Numbered from the stretch's first letter, positions 12,392-24,937 are shown. The stretch is 64,000 bases of DNA from Stomorhina lunata (GCA_933228675.1 OW121741.1:15616623-15680622), one strand, 5' to 3'. Notes: generated from the sequence alone by a model not told the origin. Numbers and translations are program-made.

Positions 12392-12460
12392 TTTTCATCT
12401 ACCTTCACTTCCCACATTCTTGCTGTAGCCGTCGGCTACTATATGCAGAATGCTGTGAAG
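12392..12460 (+). pseudogene. second coding-like block in left arm, after an acceptor-like TTTTTCAG
   Basis: After the AT-rich interval 12318-12383 and the splice-acceptor-like ACATTTTTCAG ending near 12391, a frame reads FSSTFTSHILAVAVGYY and a few residues further, to the end of the arm. Together with the block at 12102-12317 this looks like exon, short intron, exon of an unrecognised gene. However, an in-frame TAA closes the first block and no good donor site lies before it, so the splicing model is incomplete. The mirrored copy lies at 12545-12613 on the minus strand. Confidence 0.3.
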
Positions 12461-12687
12461 AACAAAGTTTATTTTAAAAATAAGCTGAATGCATGCAGTT
12501 TATTTAAAACACTTGTTTATTTTAAAACATCTTACCCCCTCCTTCTTCACAGCATTCTGCATATAGTAGCCGACGGCTACAGCAAGAATGTGGGAAGTGA
12601 AGGTAGATGAAAACTGAAAAATGTTTGTTTTTGTTCAGTCGATAATCTACGCTTTTACTTTTGGTTTATGAACATAATTCTTAATAG

Positions 12688-12903
12688 TTATGTTTGTAAA
12701 TTTAGTAATAATGCGAGGTTTTCGATCTGTCTAAATTGGGGATAATCCTCCTGAAGAGATGGCTTAACCAACCATCGAAACGCGTCGAGGAATTTGGTTT
12801 CTCCGCAAACATTTTTTGGCTTTTTATCAATAAATTGATCTGTTACATTAATAAATAAATGTAACAGGTTTGGGATCAAATGCAAATACACTTCTTTTTG
12901 AAT
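12688..12903 (-). pseudogene. coding-like block in right arm (mirror of 12102-12317)
   Basis: This is the reverse-complement partner of the block in the left arm, open over the same length and ending at TAA (12688-12690 on the plus strand). It differs from the left block by two residues. It matters because a hairpin transcript of either strand would present this gene-like segment as double-stranded RNA. Confidence 0.4.
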
Positions 12904-12905
12904 AA

Positions 12906-14560
12906 AAAAAAATTTCTATAGAAAAATTTTTAATAAAAAAATTTTTCTATAGAAAATTTTCAATAAAAAAATTTTTCTATAGAAAAATTTCTATACAACA
13001 TTTTCAATAAAAAAATTTTTCTATAGAAAAATTTTCAATAAAAAAATTTTTCTATACAAAAATTTTCAATAAAAAAATTTTTCTACAGAAAAGTTTTCAA
13101 TAAAAAAATTTTTCTACAGAAAAGTTTTCAATAAAAAAATTTTTTTATAGAAAAATTTTCAATAAAAAAATTTTTCTATAGAAAAATTTTCAATAAAAAA
13201 TTTTTCTACAGAAAAGTTTTCAATAAAAAAATTTTTTTATAGAAAAATTTTCAATAAAAAAATTTTTCTATAGAAAAATTTTCAATAAAAAATTTTTTCT
13301 ATAGAAAAATTTTCAATAAAAAAATTTTTCTATAGAAAAATTTTCAATAAAAAAATTTTTCTACAGAAAAATTTTCAATAAAAAAATTTTTCTATAGAAA
13401 AATTTTCAATAAAAAAATTTTTCTATAGAAAAAAAATTTTTCTATAGAAAAATTTTCAATAAAAAAATTTTTCTATAGAAAAATTTTCAATAAAAAAATT
13501 TTTCTATAGAAAAATTTTCAATAAAAAAATTTTTCTATAGAAAAATTTTCAATAAAAAAATTTTTCTACAGAAAAATTTTCAATAAAAAAATTTTTCTAT
13601 ATAAAAATTTTCAATAAAAAATTTTTTCTATATAAAAATTTTGAATAAAAAAATTTTTCTATAGAAAAATTTTCAATAAAAAAATTTTTCTATAGAAAAA
13701 TTTTCAATAAAAAAATTTTTCTATAGAAAAATTTTCAATAAAAAAATTTTTCTATAGAAAAATTTTCAATAAAAAAATTTTTCTATAGAAAATTTTCAAT
13801 AAAAAAATTTTTCTATAGAAAAATTTTCAATAAAAAAATTTTTCTATAGAAAAATTTTCAATAAAAAAATTTTTCTATAGAAAAATTTTCAATAAAAAAA
13901 TTTTTCTATAGAAAATTTTCAATAAAAAAATTTTTCTATAGAAAAATTTTCAATAAAAAAATTTTTCTATAGAAAAATTTTCAATAAAAAAATGTTTCTA
14001 TAGAAAAATTTTCAATAAAAAAATGTTTCTATAGAAAAATTTTCAATAAAAAAATTTTTCTATAGAAAAATTTTCAATAAAAAACATTTTTCTATAGAAA
14101 TATTTTCAATAAACAAATTTTTCTATAGAAAAATTTCAATAAAAAAATTTTCTATACAAAAATTTTCAATAAAAAAATTTTTCTATAAAAAAATTTTCAA
14201 TAAAAAAAATTTTTCTATAGAAAAATTTTCAATAAAAAATTTTTTCTATAGAAAAATTTTCAATAAAAAATTTTTTCTATAGAAAAATTTTCAATAAAAA
14301 ATTTTTTCTATAGAAAAATTTTCAATAAAAACATTTTTTATAGAAAAATTTTCCAAAAAAAAACCTTTTCCATAGAAAAATTTTTAATAAAAAAAATTTC
14401 TATAGAAAAATTTTTGATAGAAATATTTTTCTACAGAAAAATTTTTGATAGAAATATTTTTCTACAGAAAAATTTTCTATAGAAAAATTTTCTATAGAAA
14501 AATTTTCTATAGAAATGTTTTGCTATAGAAAAATTTTTACTAAAAATATTTTTCTATATT
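12906..14560. repeat. S31b satellite array, right part
   Basis: About 53 further copies of the S31b unit in the same orientation as the left part. The stretch from 12906 to about 13000 closely follows the variant order seen at 10926-11020, so the insert sits in a block that has an uninterrupted paralogue within the left part. The last units (14390-14560) decay into repeated half-units CTATAGAAAAATTTT and then end in single-copy DNA. Confidence 0.93.
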
Positions 14561-15794
14561 TGGATCGGTGTAACGTACTATTAAAATCGACCTGAACAAA
14601 CTATACTTATTTAGATAGTTTTTATATTTCGCAAATATTTGACTGAAGTGCTAAATAACATGTTCTTGATTGCTTTGAACACTTTATTGTGGTATTTTTT
14701 TTTTCTGTGGCGCTTTAAATCACATTAAAATTTTTTTGCTGATCAACAGATAAAAACAACTTAAATGCAAAAATATTTCTTCGTCATCTTGATCATAAGC
14801 TGCTGCATGTTTATTTTGATACTTTGATGCTTCCTACGCGGCTTCCTTAAGTTTGGGATCGTGTTGTAGTTAGCAGCTTTTGCTTTTTTGTAAGTATTTT
14901 TTGATTTACATTTTTAAGTTATACCATTTTTACTCGATTTCCATAAATATTTTGTTCGGGGGACCCTTTACGAATGAAAATCAACACCAAATCCCTTTTA
15001 GTGTTGAGAGTATCGGTTGCCTGGTATAGAGATGATGTTACTTACTACTCGCAACAGGAGTGTGTTGTTTTCAAACATGTTGCGATAATTTCATTGTTGA
15101 TCTTTTAACATCATTTTTGCTGTAATTTTTTTCCATTTCTTTTGTATTTTTAGAGTTTCTTGTCAGCTTGTAGTTGCTGATTATTTTAGAATTTTTTTTT
15201 CTTCTTTTTCATACAATCTTTATAGTTTTGTTCCATTTGTTAATTCCAGTATTGTTCGAACATTTCTTTCTTTCCCTTTAGTCTGTATGAATCAAACATT
15301 TTTGCTAATTGAATTGAACTTTTTTCCTTGATGTTGAATTTATTTCTTTTTTCATGCGAATTGTTTAAAGTACAGTGATTCATAAAAGTAAGTTCAGATA
15401 ATTCAATTCTGGGAATTAGGAACAAAAGCTTTTGAACAAAGGGATTAAAGCTAATTAAGTAAGAAATTTTGGAAAATTTTGTAGAACTAAGAATTTTTAT
15501 ATTGAAAGAAGATGTAGATCTTAGTTTCTTTACAAAATTTTAGTTTTAAATTTTTTTTTTAATTTTCATATTTTCTCCCACTGTTCTTTAATTGTAGCTC
15601 TTTAATAAATTTTCATTTATTGCGTGTAAAATGTCTATAATTCATTGCTTAATTTTTATTGAAATAAAAATTTAACGTATGCCATTAAATTAATAATACA
15701 CAGTTTGGATCGGACTATGTTTAAATGAAGGTGTATTCAATTCATGATTCTATAAGAAATACATATATAAGTACAAGTAATTGTATATAAAAAC
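14561..15794. other. AT-rich spacer, no gene seen
   Basis: About 1.2 kb without a tandem array. A 61-codon frame on the minus strand (15240-15425) shows no recognisable motif. Moderately G+C-richer islands (14810-15060) look like ordinary fly intergenic or intronic DNA. Confidence 0.5.
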
Positions 15795-18610
15795 AGAAAA
15801 ATTTTCAAAAATAATTTTTTAAATATTTTTATCGGAAATTTTTCAAAAATTTTTTATTTTTATAGGAACATTTTCTAGAATTTCCTATTTTTATAAGAAA
15901 GTTTTCAAAAATTTCCTATTTTTAAAGGAAATTTTTCGAAAATTTCCTATTTTTATAGGAAATTTTTCAAAAATTTCCTATTGTTATAGGAAAATTTTCA
16001 AAAATTTCCTATTTTTATAGGAAATTTTTCAAAAATTTCCTATTTTTATAGGAAATTTTTCAAAAATTTCCTATTTTTATAGGAAATTTTTCAAAAATTT
16101 CCTATTTTTATAGGAAATTTTTCAAAAATTTCCTATTTTTATAGGAAATTTTTCAAAAATTTCCTATTTTTATAGGAAATTTTTCAAAAATTTCCTATTT
16201 TTATAGGAAATTTTTCAAAAATTTCCTATTTTTATAGGAAATTTTTCAAAAATTTCCTATTTTTATAGGAAATTTTTAAAAAATTTTCTATTTTTATAGG
16301 AAATTTTTCAAAAATTTCCTATTTTTATAGGAAATTTTTCAAAAATTTCCTATTTTTATAGGAAATTTTTCAAAAATTTCCTATTTTTATAGGAAATTTT
16401 TCAAAAATTTCCTATTTTTATAGGAAATTTTTCAAAAATTTCCTATTTTTATAGGAAATTTTTCAAAAATTTCCTATTTTTATAGGAAATTTTTCAAAAA
16501 TTTCCTATTTTTATAGGAAATTTTTCAAAAATTTCCTATTTTTATAGGAAATTTTTCAAAAATTTCCTATTTTTATAGGAAATTTTTCAAAAATTTCCTA
16601 TTTTTATAGGAAATTTTTCAAAAATTTCCTATTTTTATAGGAAATTTTTCAAAAATTTCCTATTTTTATAGGAAATTTTTCAAAAATTTCCTATTTTTAT
16701 AGGAAATTTTTCAAAAATTTTCTATTTTTATAGGAAATTTTTCAAAAATTTCCTATTTTTATAGGAAATTTTTCAAAAATTTCCTATTTTTATAGGAAAT
16801 TTTTCAAAAATTTCCTATTTTTATAGGAAATTTTTCAAAAATTTCCTAATTTTATAGGAAATTTTTCAAAAATTTCCTATTTTTATAGGAAAATTTTCAA
16901 AAATTTCCTATTTTTATAGGACATTTTTCAAAAATTTCCTATTTTTATAGGACATTTTTCAAAAATTTCCTATTTTTATAGGAAATTTTTCAAAAATTTC
17001 CTATTTTTATAGGAAATTTTTCAAAAATTTCCTATTTTTATAGGAAATTTTTCAAAAATTTCCTATTTTTATAGGAAATTTTTCAAAAATTTCCTATTTT
17101 TATAGGAAATTTTTCAAAAATTTCCTATTTTTATAGGAAATTTTTCAAAAATTTCCTATTTTTATAGGAAATTTTTCAAAAATTTCCTATTTTTATAGGA
17201 AATTTTTCAAAAATTTCCTATTTTTATAGGAAATTTTTCAAAAATTTCCTATTTTTATAGGAAATTTTTCAAAAATTTCCTATTTTTATAGGAAATTTTT
17301 CAAAAATTTCCTATTTTTATAGGAAATTTTTCAAAAATTTCCTATTTTTATAGGAAATTTTTCAAAAATTTCCTATTTTTATCAAAAATTTCCTATTTTT
17401 ATAGGAAATTTTTCAAAAATTTCCTATTTTTATAGGAAATTTTTCTAGAATTTCCTATTTTTATAGGAAATTTTTCAAAAATTTCTTTTTTTTATAGGAA
17501 ATTTTTCAAAAATTTCCTATTTTTATAGGAAATTTTTCAAAAATTTCCTATTTTTATAGGAAATTTTTCTAGAATTTGCTATTTTTATAGGAAATTTTTC
17601 AAAAATTTCCTATTTTTATAGGAAATTTTTCAAAAATTTCCTATTTTTATAGGAAATTTTTCAAAAATTTCCTATTTTTATAGGAAATTTTTCAAAAATT
17701 TCCTATTTTTATAGGAAATTTTTCAAAAAATTCCTATTTTTATAGGAAATTTTTCAAAAATTTTTATAGGAAATTTTTCAAAAATTTCCTATTTTTATAG
17801 GAAATTTTTCAAAAATTTCCTATTTTTATAGGAAATTTTTCAAAAATTTCCTATTTTTATAGGAAATTTTTCAAAAATTTCCTATTTTTATAGGAAATTT
17901 TTCAAAAATTTCCTATTTTTATAGGAAATTTTTCAAAAATTTCCTATTTTTATAGGAAATTTTTCAAAAATTTCCTATTTTTATAGAAAATTTTTCAAAA
18001 ATTTCCTATTTTTGTAGGAAATTTTTCAAAAATTTCCTATTTTTATAGGAAATTTTTCAAAAATTTCCTATTTTTATAGGAAATTTTTCAAAAATTTCCT
18101 ATTTTTAGAGGAAATTTTTCTAAAATTTCCTATTTTTATAGGAAATTTTTCAAAAATTTCCTATTTTTATAGGAAATTTTTCAAAAATTTCCTATTTTTA
18201 TAGGAAATTTTTCAAAAATTTCCTATTTTTATAGGAAATTTTTCAAAAATTTCCTATTTTTATAGGATATTTTTCAAAAATTTTTCAAAAATTTCCTACT
18301 TTTATAAGAAATTTTTCAAAAATTTCCTATTTTTATAGGAAATTTTTCAAAAATTTCCTATTTCTATAGGAAATTTTTTAAAAATTTCCTTCCTTTATAG
18401 GAAATTTTTTAAAAATTTCCTTCCTTTATAGGAAATTTTTCAAAAATTTCCTTTTTTTATAGGAAATTTTTCAAAAATTTCCTATTTTTATGAAAAATTT
18501 TTCAAAATTTTTCTATTTGAATGGAAAATTTTTCAAAAACTTCCTATTTTTATGGAAAATTTTTCAAAATTTTCCTATTTTTATGGAAATTTTTCAAAAA
18601 TTCTTAATAG
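15795..18610 (-). repeat. S31a satellite array, reverse orientation, second locus
   Basis: About 90 copies of the reverse-orientation S31a unit, the same orientation as 6.1-7.2 kb. Deletions of part of a unit occur at about 17385 and 17760. Variants such as TTTCTAGAATTTCC (17445, 17565) and GGACATTTTTC (16920, 16950) recur in neighbouring units, showing local duplication. The right edge (18285-18610) is strongly degenerate, with units such as CTTCCTTTATAGG. Confidence 0.95.
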
Positions 18611-20145
18611 GTGCGATAAGCCTGCGCTTACTTTCTCCACAAAAGCAATTTTCCCCAAATTAATGTGCATATCTCCAGATATTATTGCAAATATTTTTTT
18701 AATTTTTCGAGTTTTTTTTTCTGTTTAGCGTTATTGTGTAAATTTCTTAAAGTTATTTTTCTTCCGTAAGGATACCCCAAATTATATTTTTGACGGGGGC
18801 CTGCTGGTTTTCTTTTGTGTGAATGCAACACGAGATAAAAACTATAAATTATTGCAAGGCAATGTGATTACTTAGTGGCGCCTAAGTTTTCGGTATTAAT
18901 TATGAGGCAAGAACTTTATGTATGAGTTTTTTTTTGTTAATCCAAAAGATGCTAAATGCAATTTTAGGAAAAGGAAAAATATGGTCTTATTAATTGGCAG
19001 GCAATTAAAATGGAGTTTTCTTAAATGATTGGCATAAGTGTTAAATGATTTTGATAAAATTTTAGGTATTTGGGTTAGAAGTTTAGGGAAGATTAAGAAG
19101 ATTTTTGAACTGATTAATATTAATCAGAATATTGAAAGATTTTTTGTTACATTTTAGTATAAATTTGTTAAAAAATCACATTATTTATGAATCATTGATT
19201 TCATTAATTATTGAGATTAATGCTTTTCCGTTTTTAAAAAGGGCCTACAAAGTAAGTCAAATATTGCTTAATGATCTAAGTAATTTCTTTTATAAATTAT
19301 TTTTTGAAAGACTTATCTTCACATGAATATTTCTTAATATTAGACCATATATTCCCCTAAAATCTTAATTTATTTAAATCTTCTTCACCCATCATTAAGC
19401 AACAAAACTTCGGCTTCCTCAAATTCCCACCAAATCTTAGCAGTCGAGCCTAATGAGCCATTTCTAAGCACAAAAACATTGATTATAATTGAGCCCAAAA
19501 ATACCAAAATCACATTAACAAATAAGTCAAGCAAATGCTATCAAACAAAAAAAAAAAAAAATAACCAACACCCATTATCCGCTTTCATATAGCAAATGTT
19601 TACTACTTTACAAGTCTAGGCAAAATACCAGACATTAAAACCCCCAAACATTTAAAGTCACAGTCACAATTTGAAATCATGTCAATCAACTACTTATGAC
19701 AAATTACACGTATTTACATGCATAAAATTATCTAAAGACGAAGAATAGCGTATGTGTTGTCGCTCCCGAGAGCGACTGACTGAGCCAACCAACCAGCCAA
19801 CCACTTTGAAGTAAAACAATTTTGCGAACAAGTAATCAACGTCATCATTATCAAGTTTCTGTAACAGCCACAACATTATTATCATTATTGTCTCTTTATA
19901 TGATGATACAATACCACCAGCAGGCAACAATGTCGCCGATATGTCGTCAACAACAAAGACACTTCCTTAAGAAAATGGCATGAAATCAATGAGGCGCGTC
20001 CAAGAGTGTAAAGATGATGATGGCGATGAAAATGACAAAGAACAAAATGATTTTCGCCACTAAAAACAAAAGAAGGTTCGAATCTTAAAAGTAAAAGTTC
20101 AAATCAACTTCACTTTCGGACTAAATCCATTTACATTAAAGTTTT
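18611..20145. other. single-copy spacer with fly-like triplet tracts
   Basis: About 1.5 kb without arrays. The part at 19730-20060 is richer in G+C and includes short ATCATTATC-like and GATGATGATGG tracts typical of fly non-coding DNA. A 78-codon frame on the minus strand (19694-19930) crosses it but shows no domain I recognise. A pure A run lies at about 19548-19562. Confidence 0.5.
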
Positions 20146-23100
20146 AGGTTCTAGTTCAGTTCTAGTTCAGTTCTAGTTCAGTTCTAGTTCAGTTCTAGTT
20201 CAGTTCTAGTTCAGTTCTAGTTCAGTTCTAGTTCAGTTCTAGTTCAGTTCTAGTTCAGTTCTAGTTCAGTTCTAGTTCAGTTCTAGTTCAGTTCTAGTTC
20301 AGTTCTAGTTCAGTTCTAGTTCAGTTCTAGTTCAGTTCTAGTTCAGTTCTAGTTCAGTTCTAGTTCAGTTCTAGTTCAGTTCTAGTTCAGTTCTAGTTCA
20401 GTTCTAGTTCAGTTCTAGTTCTAGTTCAGTTCTAGTTCAGTTCTATTTCAGTTCTAGTTCAGTTCTAGTTCAGTTCTAGTTCAGTTCTAGTTCAGTTCTA
20501 TTTCAGTTCTAGTTCAGTTCTAGTTCAGTTCTAGTTCAGTTCTAGTTCAGTTCTAGTTCAGTTCTAGTTCAGTTCTAGTTCAGTTCTAGTTCAGTTCTAG
20601 TTCAGTTCTAGTTCAGTTCTAGTTCAGTTCTAGTTCAGTTCTAGTTCAGTTCTAGTTCAGTTCTAGTTCAGTTCTAGTTCAGTTCTAGTTCAGTTCTAGT
20701 TCAGTTCTAGTTCAGTTCTAGTTCAGTTCTAGTTCAGTTCTAGTTCAGTTCTAGTTCAGTTCTAGTTCAGTTCTAGTTCAGTTCTAGTTCAGTTCTAGTT
20801 CAGTTCTAGTTCAGTTCTAGTTCAGTTCTAGTTCAGTTCTAGTTCAGTTCTAGTTCAGTTCTAGTTCAGTTCTAGTTCAGTTCTAGTTCAGTTCTAGTTC
20901 AGTTCTAGTTCAGTTCTAGTTCAGTTCTAGTTCAGTTCTAGTTCAGTTCTAGTTCAGTTCTAGTTCAGTTCTAGTTCAGTTCTAGTTCAGTTCTAGTTCA
21001 GTTCTAGTTCAGTTCTAGTTCAGTTCTAGTTCAGTTCTAGTTCAGTTCTAGTTCAGTTCTAGTTCAGTTCTAGTTCAGTTCTAGTTCAGTTCTAGTTCAG
21101 TTCTAGTTCAGTTCTAGTTCAGTTCTAGTTCAGTTCTAGTTCAGTTCTAGTTCAGTTCTAGTTCAGTTCTAGTTCAGTTCTAGTTCAGTTCTAGTTCAGT
21201 TCTAGTTCAGTTCTAGTTCAGTTCTAGTTCAGTTCTAGTTCAGTTCTAGTTCAGTTCTAGTTCAGTTCTAGTTCAGTTCTAGTTCAGTTCTAGTTCAGTT
21301 CTAGTTCAGTTCTAGTTCAGTTCTAGTTCAGTTCTAGTTCAGTTCTAGTTCAGTTCTAGTTCAGTTCTAGTTCAGTTCTAGTTCAGTTCTAGTTCAGTTC
21401 TAGTTCAGTTCTAGTTCAGTTCTAGTTCAGTTCTAGTTCAGTTCTAGTTCAGTTCTAGTTCAGTTCTAGTTCAGTTCTAGTTCAGTTCTAGTTCAGTTCT
21501 AGTTCAGTTCTAGTTCAGTTCTAGTTCAGTTCTAGTTCAGTTCTAGTTCAGTTCTAGTTCAGTTCTAGTTCAGTTCTAGTTCAGTTCTAGTTCAGTTCTA
21601 GTTCAGTTCTAGTTCAGTTCTAGTTCAGTTCTAGTTCAGTTCTAGTTCAGTTCTAGTTCAGTTCTAGTTCAGTTCTAGTTCAGTTCTAGTTCAGTTCTAG
21701 TTCAGTTCTAGTTCAGTTCTAGTTCAGTTCTAGTTCAGTTCTAGTTCAGTTCTAGTTCAGTTCTAGTTCAGTTCTAGTTCAGTTCTAGTTCAGTTCTAGT
21801 TCAGTTCTAGTTCAGTTCTAGTTCAGTTCTAGTTCAGTTCTAGTTCAGTTCTAGTTCAGTTCTAGTTCAGTTCTAGTTCAGTTCTAGTTCAGTTCTAGTT
21901 CAGTTCTAGTTCAGTTCTAGTTCAGTTCTAGTTCAGTTCTAGTTCAGTTCTAGTTCAGTTCTAGTTCAGTTCTAGTTCAGTTCTAGTTCAGTTCTAGTTC
22001 AGTTCTAGTTCAGTTCTAGTTCAGTTCTAGTTCAGTTCTAGTTCAGTTCTAGTTCAGTTCTAGTTCAGTTCTAGTTCAGTTCTAGTTCAGTTCTAGTTCA
22101 GTTCTAGTTCAGTTCTAGTTCAGTTCTAGTTCAGTTCTAGTTCAGTTCTAGTTCAGTTCTAGTTCAGTTCTAGTTCAGTTCTAGTTCAGTTCTAGTTCAG
22201 TTCTAGTTCAGTTCTAGTTCAGTTCTAGTTCAGTTCTAGTTCAGTTCTAGTTCAGTTCTAGTTCAGTTCTAGTTCAGTTCTAGTTCAGTTCTAGTTCAGT
22301 TCTAGTTCAGTTCTAGTTCAGTTCTAGTTCAGTTCTAGTTCAGTTCTAGTTCAGTTCTAGTTCAGTTCTAGTTCAGTTCTAGTTCAGTTCTAGTTCAGTT
22401 CTAGTTCAGTTCTAGTTCAGTTCTAGTTCAGTTCTAGTTCAGTTCTAGTTCAGTTCTAGTTCAGTTCTAGTTCAGTTCTAGTTCAGTTCTAGTTCAGTTC
22501 TAGTTCAGTTCTAGTTCAGTTCTAGTTCAGTTCTAGTTCAGTTCTAGTTCAGTTCTAGTTCAGTTCTAGTTCAGTTCTAGTTCAGTTCTAGTTCAGTTCT
22601 AGTTCAGTTCTAGTTCAGTTCTAGTTCAGTTCTAGTTCAGTTCTAGTTCAGTTCTAGTTCAGTTCTAGTTCAGTTCTAGTTCAGTTCTAGTTCAGTTCTA
22701 GTTCAGTTCTAGTTCAGTTCTAGTTCAGTTCTAGTTCAGTTCTAGTTCAGTTCTAGTTCAGTTCTAGTTCAGTTCTAGTTCAGTTCTAGTTCAGTTCTAG
22801 TTCAGTTCTAGTTCAGTTCTAGTTCAGTTCTAGTTCAGTTCTAGTTCAGTTCTAGTTCAGTTCTAGTTCAGTTCTAGTTCAGTTCTAGTTCAGTTCTAGT
22901 TCAGTTCTAGTTCAGTTCTAGTTCAGTTCTAGTTCAGTTCTAGTTCAGTTCTAGTTCAGTTCTAGTTCAGTTCTAGTTCAGTTCTAGTTCAGTTCTAGTT
23001 CAGTTCTAGTTCAGTTCTAGTTCAGTTCTAGTTCAGTTCTAGTTCAGTTCTAGTTCAGTTCTAGTTCAGTTCTAGTTCAGTTCTAGTTCAGTTCTAGTTC

Positions 23101-24050
23101 AGTTCTAGTTCAGTTCTAGTTCAGTTCTAGTTCAGTTCTAGTTCAGTTCTAGTTCAGTTCTAGTTCAGTTCTAGTTCAGTTCTAGTTCAGTTCTAGTTCA
23201 GTTCTAGTTCAGTTCTAGTTCAGTTCTAGTTCAGTTCTAGTTCAGTTCTAGTTCAGTTCTAGTTCAGTTCTAGTTCAGTTCTAGTTCAGTTCTAGTTCAG
23301 TTCTAGTTCAGTTCTAGTTCAGTTCTAGTTCAGTTCTAGTTCAGTTCTAGTTCAGTTCTAGTTCAGTTCTAGTTCAGTTCTAGTTCAGTTCTAGTTCAGT
23401 TCTAGTTCAGTTCTAGTTCAGTTCTAGTTCAGTTCTAGTTCAGTTCTAGTTCAGTTCTAGTTCAGTTCTAGTTCAGTTCTAGTTCAGTTCTAGTTCAGTT
23501 CTAGTTCAGTTCTAGTTCAGTTCTAGTTCAGTTCTAGTTCAGTTCTAGTTCAGTTCTAGTTCAGTTCTAGTTCAGTTCTAGTTCAGTTCTAGTTCAGTTC
23601 TAGTTCAGTTCTAGTTCAGTTCTAGTTCAGTTCTAGTTCAGTTCTAGTTCAGTTCTAGTTCAGTTCTAGTTCAGTTCTAGTTCAGTTCTAGTTCAGTTCT
23701 AGTTCAGTTCTAGTTCAGTTCTAGTTCAGTTCTAGTTCAGTTCTAGTTCAGTTCTAGTTCAGTTCTAGTTCAGTTCTAGTTCAGTTCTAGTTCAGTTCTA
23801 GTTCAGTTCTAGTTCAGTTCTAGTTCAGTTCTAGTTCAGTTCTAGTTCAGTTCTAGTTCAGTTCTAGTTCAGTTCTAGTTCAGTTTTAGGTTTAGTTCTA
23901 GATCAGTTCTATCTTTAGTTCTAGGTTCAGTTCTAGATTCAGTTCTTGGTTTAGTTTCAGGTTCAGATCTAAGTTCAGTTCTAGTTCAGTTCCAGGCTCA
24001 GTTCTAGGTTTAGTTAAAGGTTCAGTTCTAGCTTCAGTTCTTTTTTTAGT
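20146..24050 (+). repeat. 11-bp tandem array (unit GTTCTAGTTCA), large locus
   Basis: About 340 tandem copies of an 11-bp unit from 20146 to about 23885, nearly invariant from 20530 onward over more than 3 kb. Near the left edge a 5-bp deletion (about 20419) and CTATTTC variants (20446, 20497) recur. The right edge decays over about 165 bases into 11-12 bp relatives such as GTTCTAGATTCA and GTTCTAGGTTTA. Homogeneous interior and decayed flank are the classic pattern of unequal exchange. The same unit in the same orientation fills 53.8-56.1 kb. Confidence 0.97.
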
Positions 24051-24937
24051 TCATATATGCAAAAATTGCATTAAGGTTTGCAACATGAATGACATCATCT
24101 TTGATGTCGTTACTTATGTAAATCTTCCACACAAAAGGAAGTGCTTACAATTTGTTTGAATTTTGTACCGTAAAACATATTTGCAACAAAAATCAATGAA
24201 GCATTTTCAACACAACATCTACAAGTATACCAAAAACATTCGTCTCAAACAAATGCCAACATAAAACCAACCGATCATTAATGACTGAATGCAACAAAAT
24301 TTAAAATTTTGCGTCTGTCTGTCTATCTGCATTTAAGACTCATTCCTGTTCTTAAGGCATTCGAGCTAAATGTTTGTGTTAATTACACGGTTAGCAAAGC
24401 GTTAAAATCAAAGAATACACAAGGAAGTCCACAATCGAACTGTGATTAATAAACCAGTTCCAATACCAGTCAGTCAGAATATTTACAGAAGATGGGTTAA
24501 AAAGTGATGGTTTGCATACAAATTTCCTCCCATCCACGTTCTTTGGTCTGCGGATGTCTTCAACTTGTGATTAATTAATAGAAAATGTATTTAAAAGATA
24601 GAGTTGAAATTCATTAAAGAGATAAATAGAATGTAAATGAATTATCCGCCAAAGCCTGTTAAAAGTTGACCCAATTGGAAATGATACTAATTAGATGCAA
24701 TTTTTGCAATGTATACCTGGATTTCGACAAGACAAGACTGAACATTTATAGACATTTGAAAGTCTTCTTTATTAGTCAATACAATAGTGTTCATGGTCTG
24801 GAGCACAAATTGTAGAAAGGATGACAATAAATGAAAGATGTTTTGCAAGATATCATGGAGATGTTGAAAAGAAGTCTTAAACAAATGTTTAGATATTATT
24901 TCTTTACAAGAAAACATGTGTAACTGAACTAGAGCTG
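24051..24937. other. single-copy spacer
   Basis: About 0.9 kb with no array. A three-unit GTCT run at 24311-24326 is the only simple repeat. The 76-codon minus-strand frame at 24687-24917 shows no recognisable motif. Confidence 0.5.

Larger units (their letters stand above)
12064..12905. mobile_element. inverted-repeat (foldback) insert inside S31b; hairpin-RNA candidate
   Basis: Two arms of 363 bp, 12100-12462 and 12543-12905, are reverse complements (paired coordinates sum to 25005) with only two mismatches seen by hand. They flank an 80-base AT-rich spacer. A further 36 bases at 12064-12099 lie outside the paired arm and are not satellite. The insert interrupts S31b between units, and A-rich AATAAAAAAAA words occur on both sides (from 12051 and from 12901), compatible with a target duplication. 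The arms are richer in G+C than their surroundings and contain coding-like sequence. Transcribed through, the locus would fold into a long hairpin of the kind processed to siRNA in flies. Otherwise it is a foldback transposon or gene-fragment duplication. The structure is certain; the role is inferred. Confidence 0.85.

Noticed and set aside
19694..19930. 78-codon minus-strand frame in a G+C-richer island
   Set aside because: It crosses simple triplet tracts and lacks a recognisable motif; probably chance in a constrained or low-complexity spacer.
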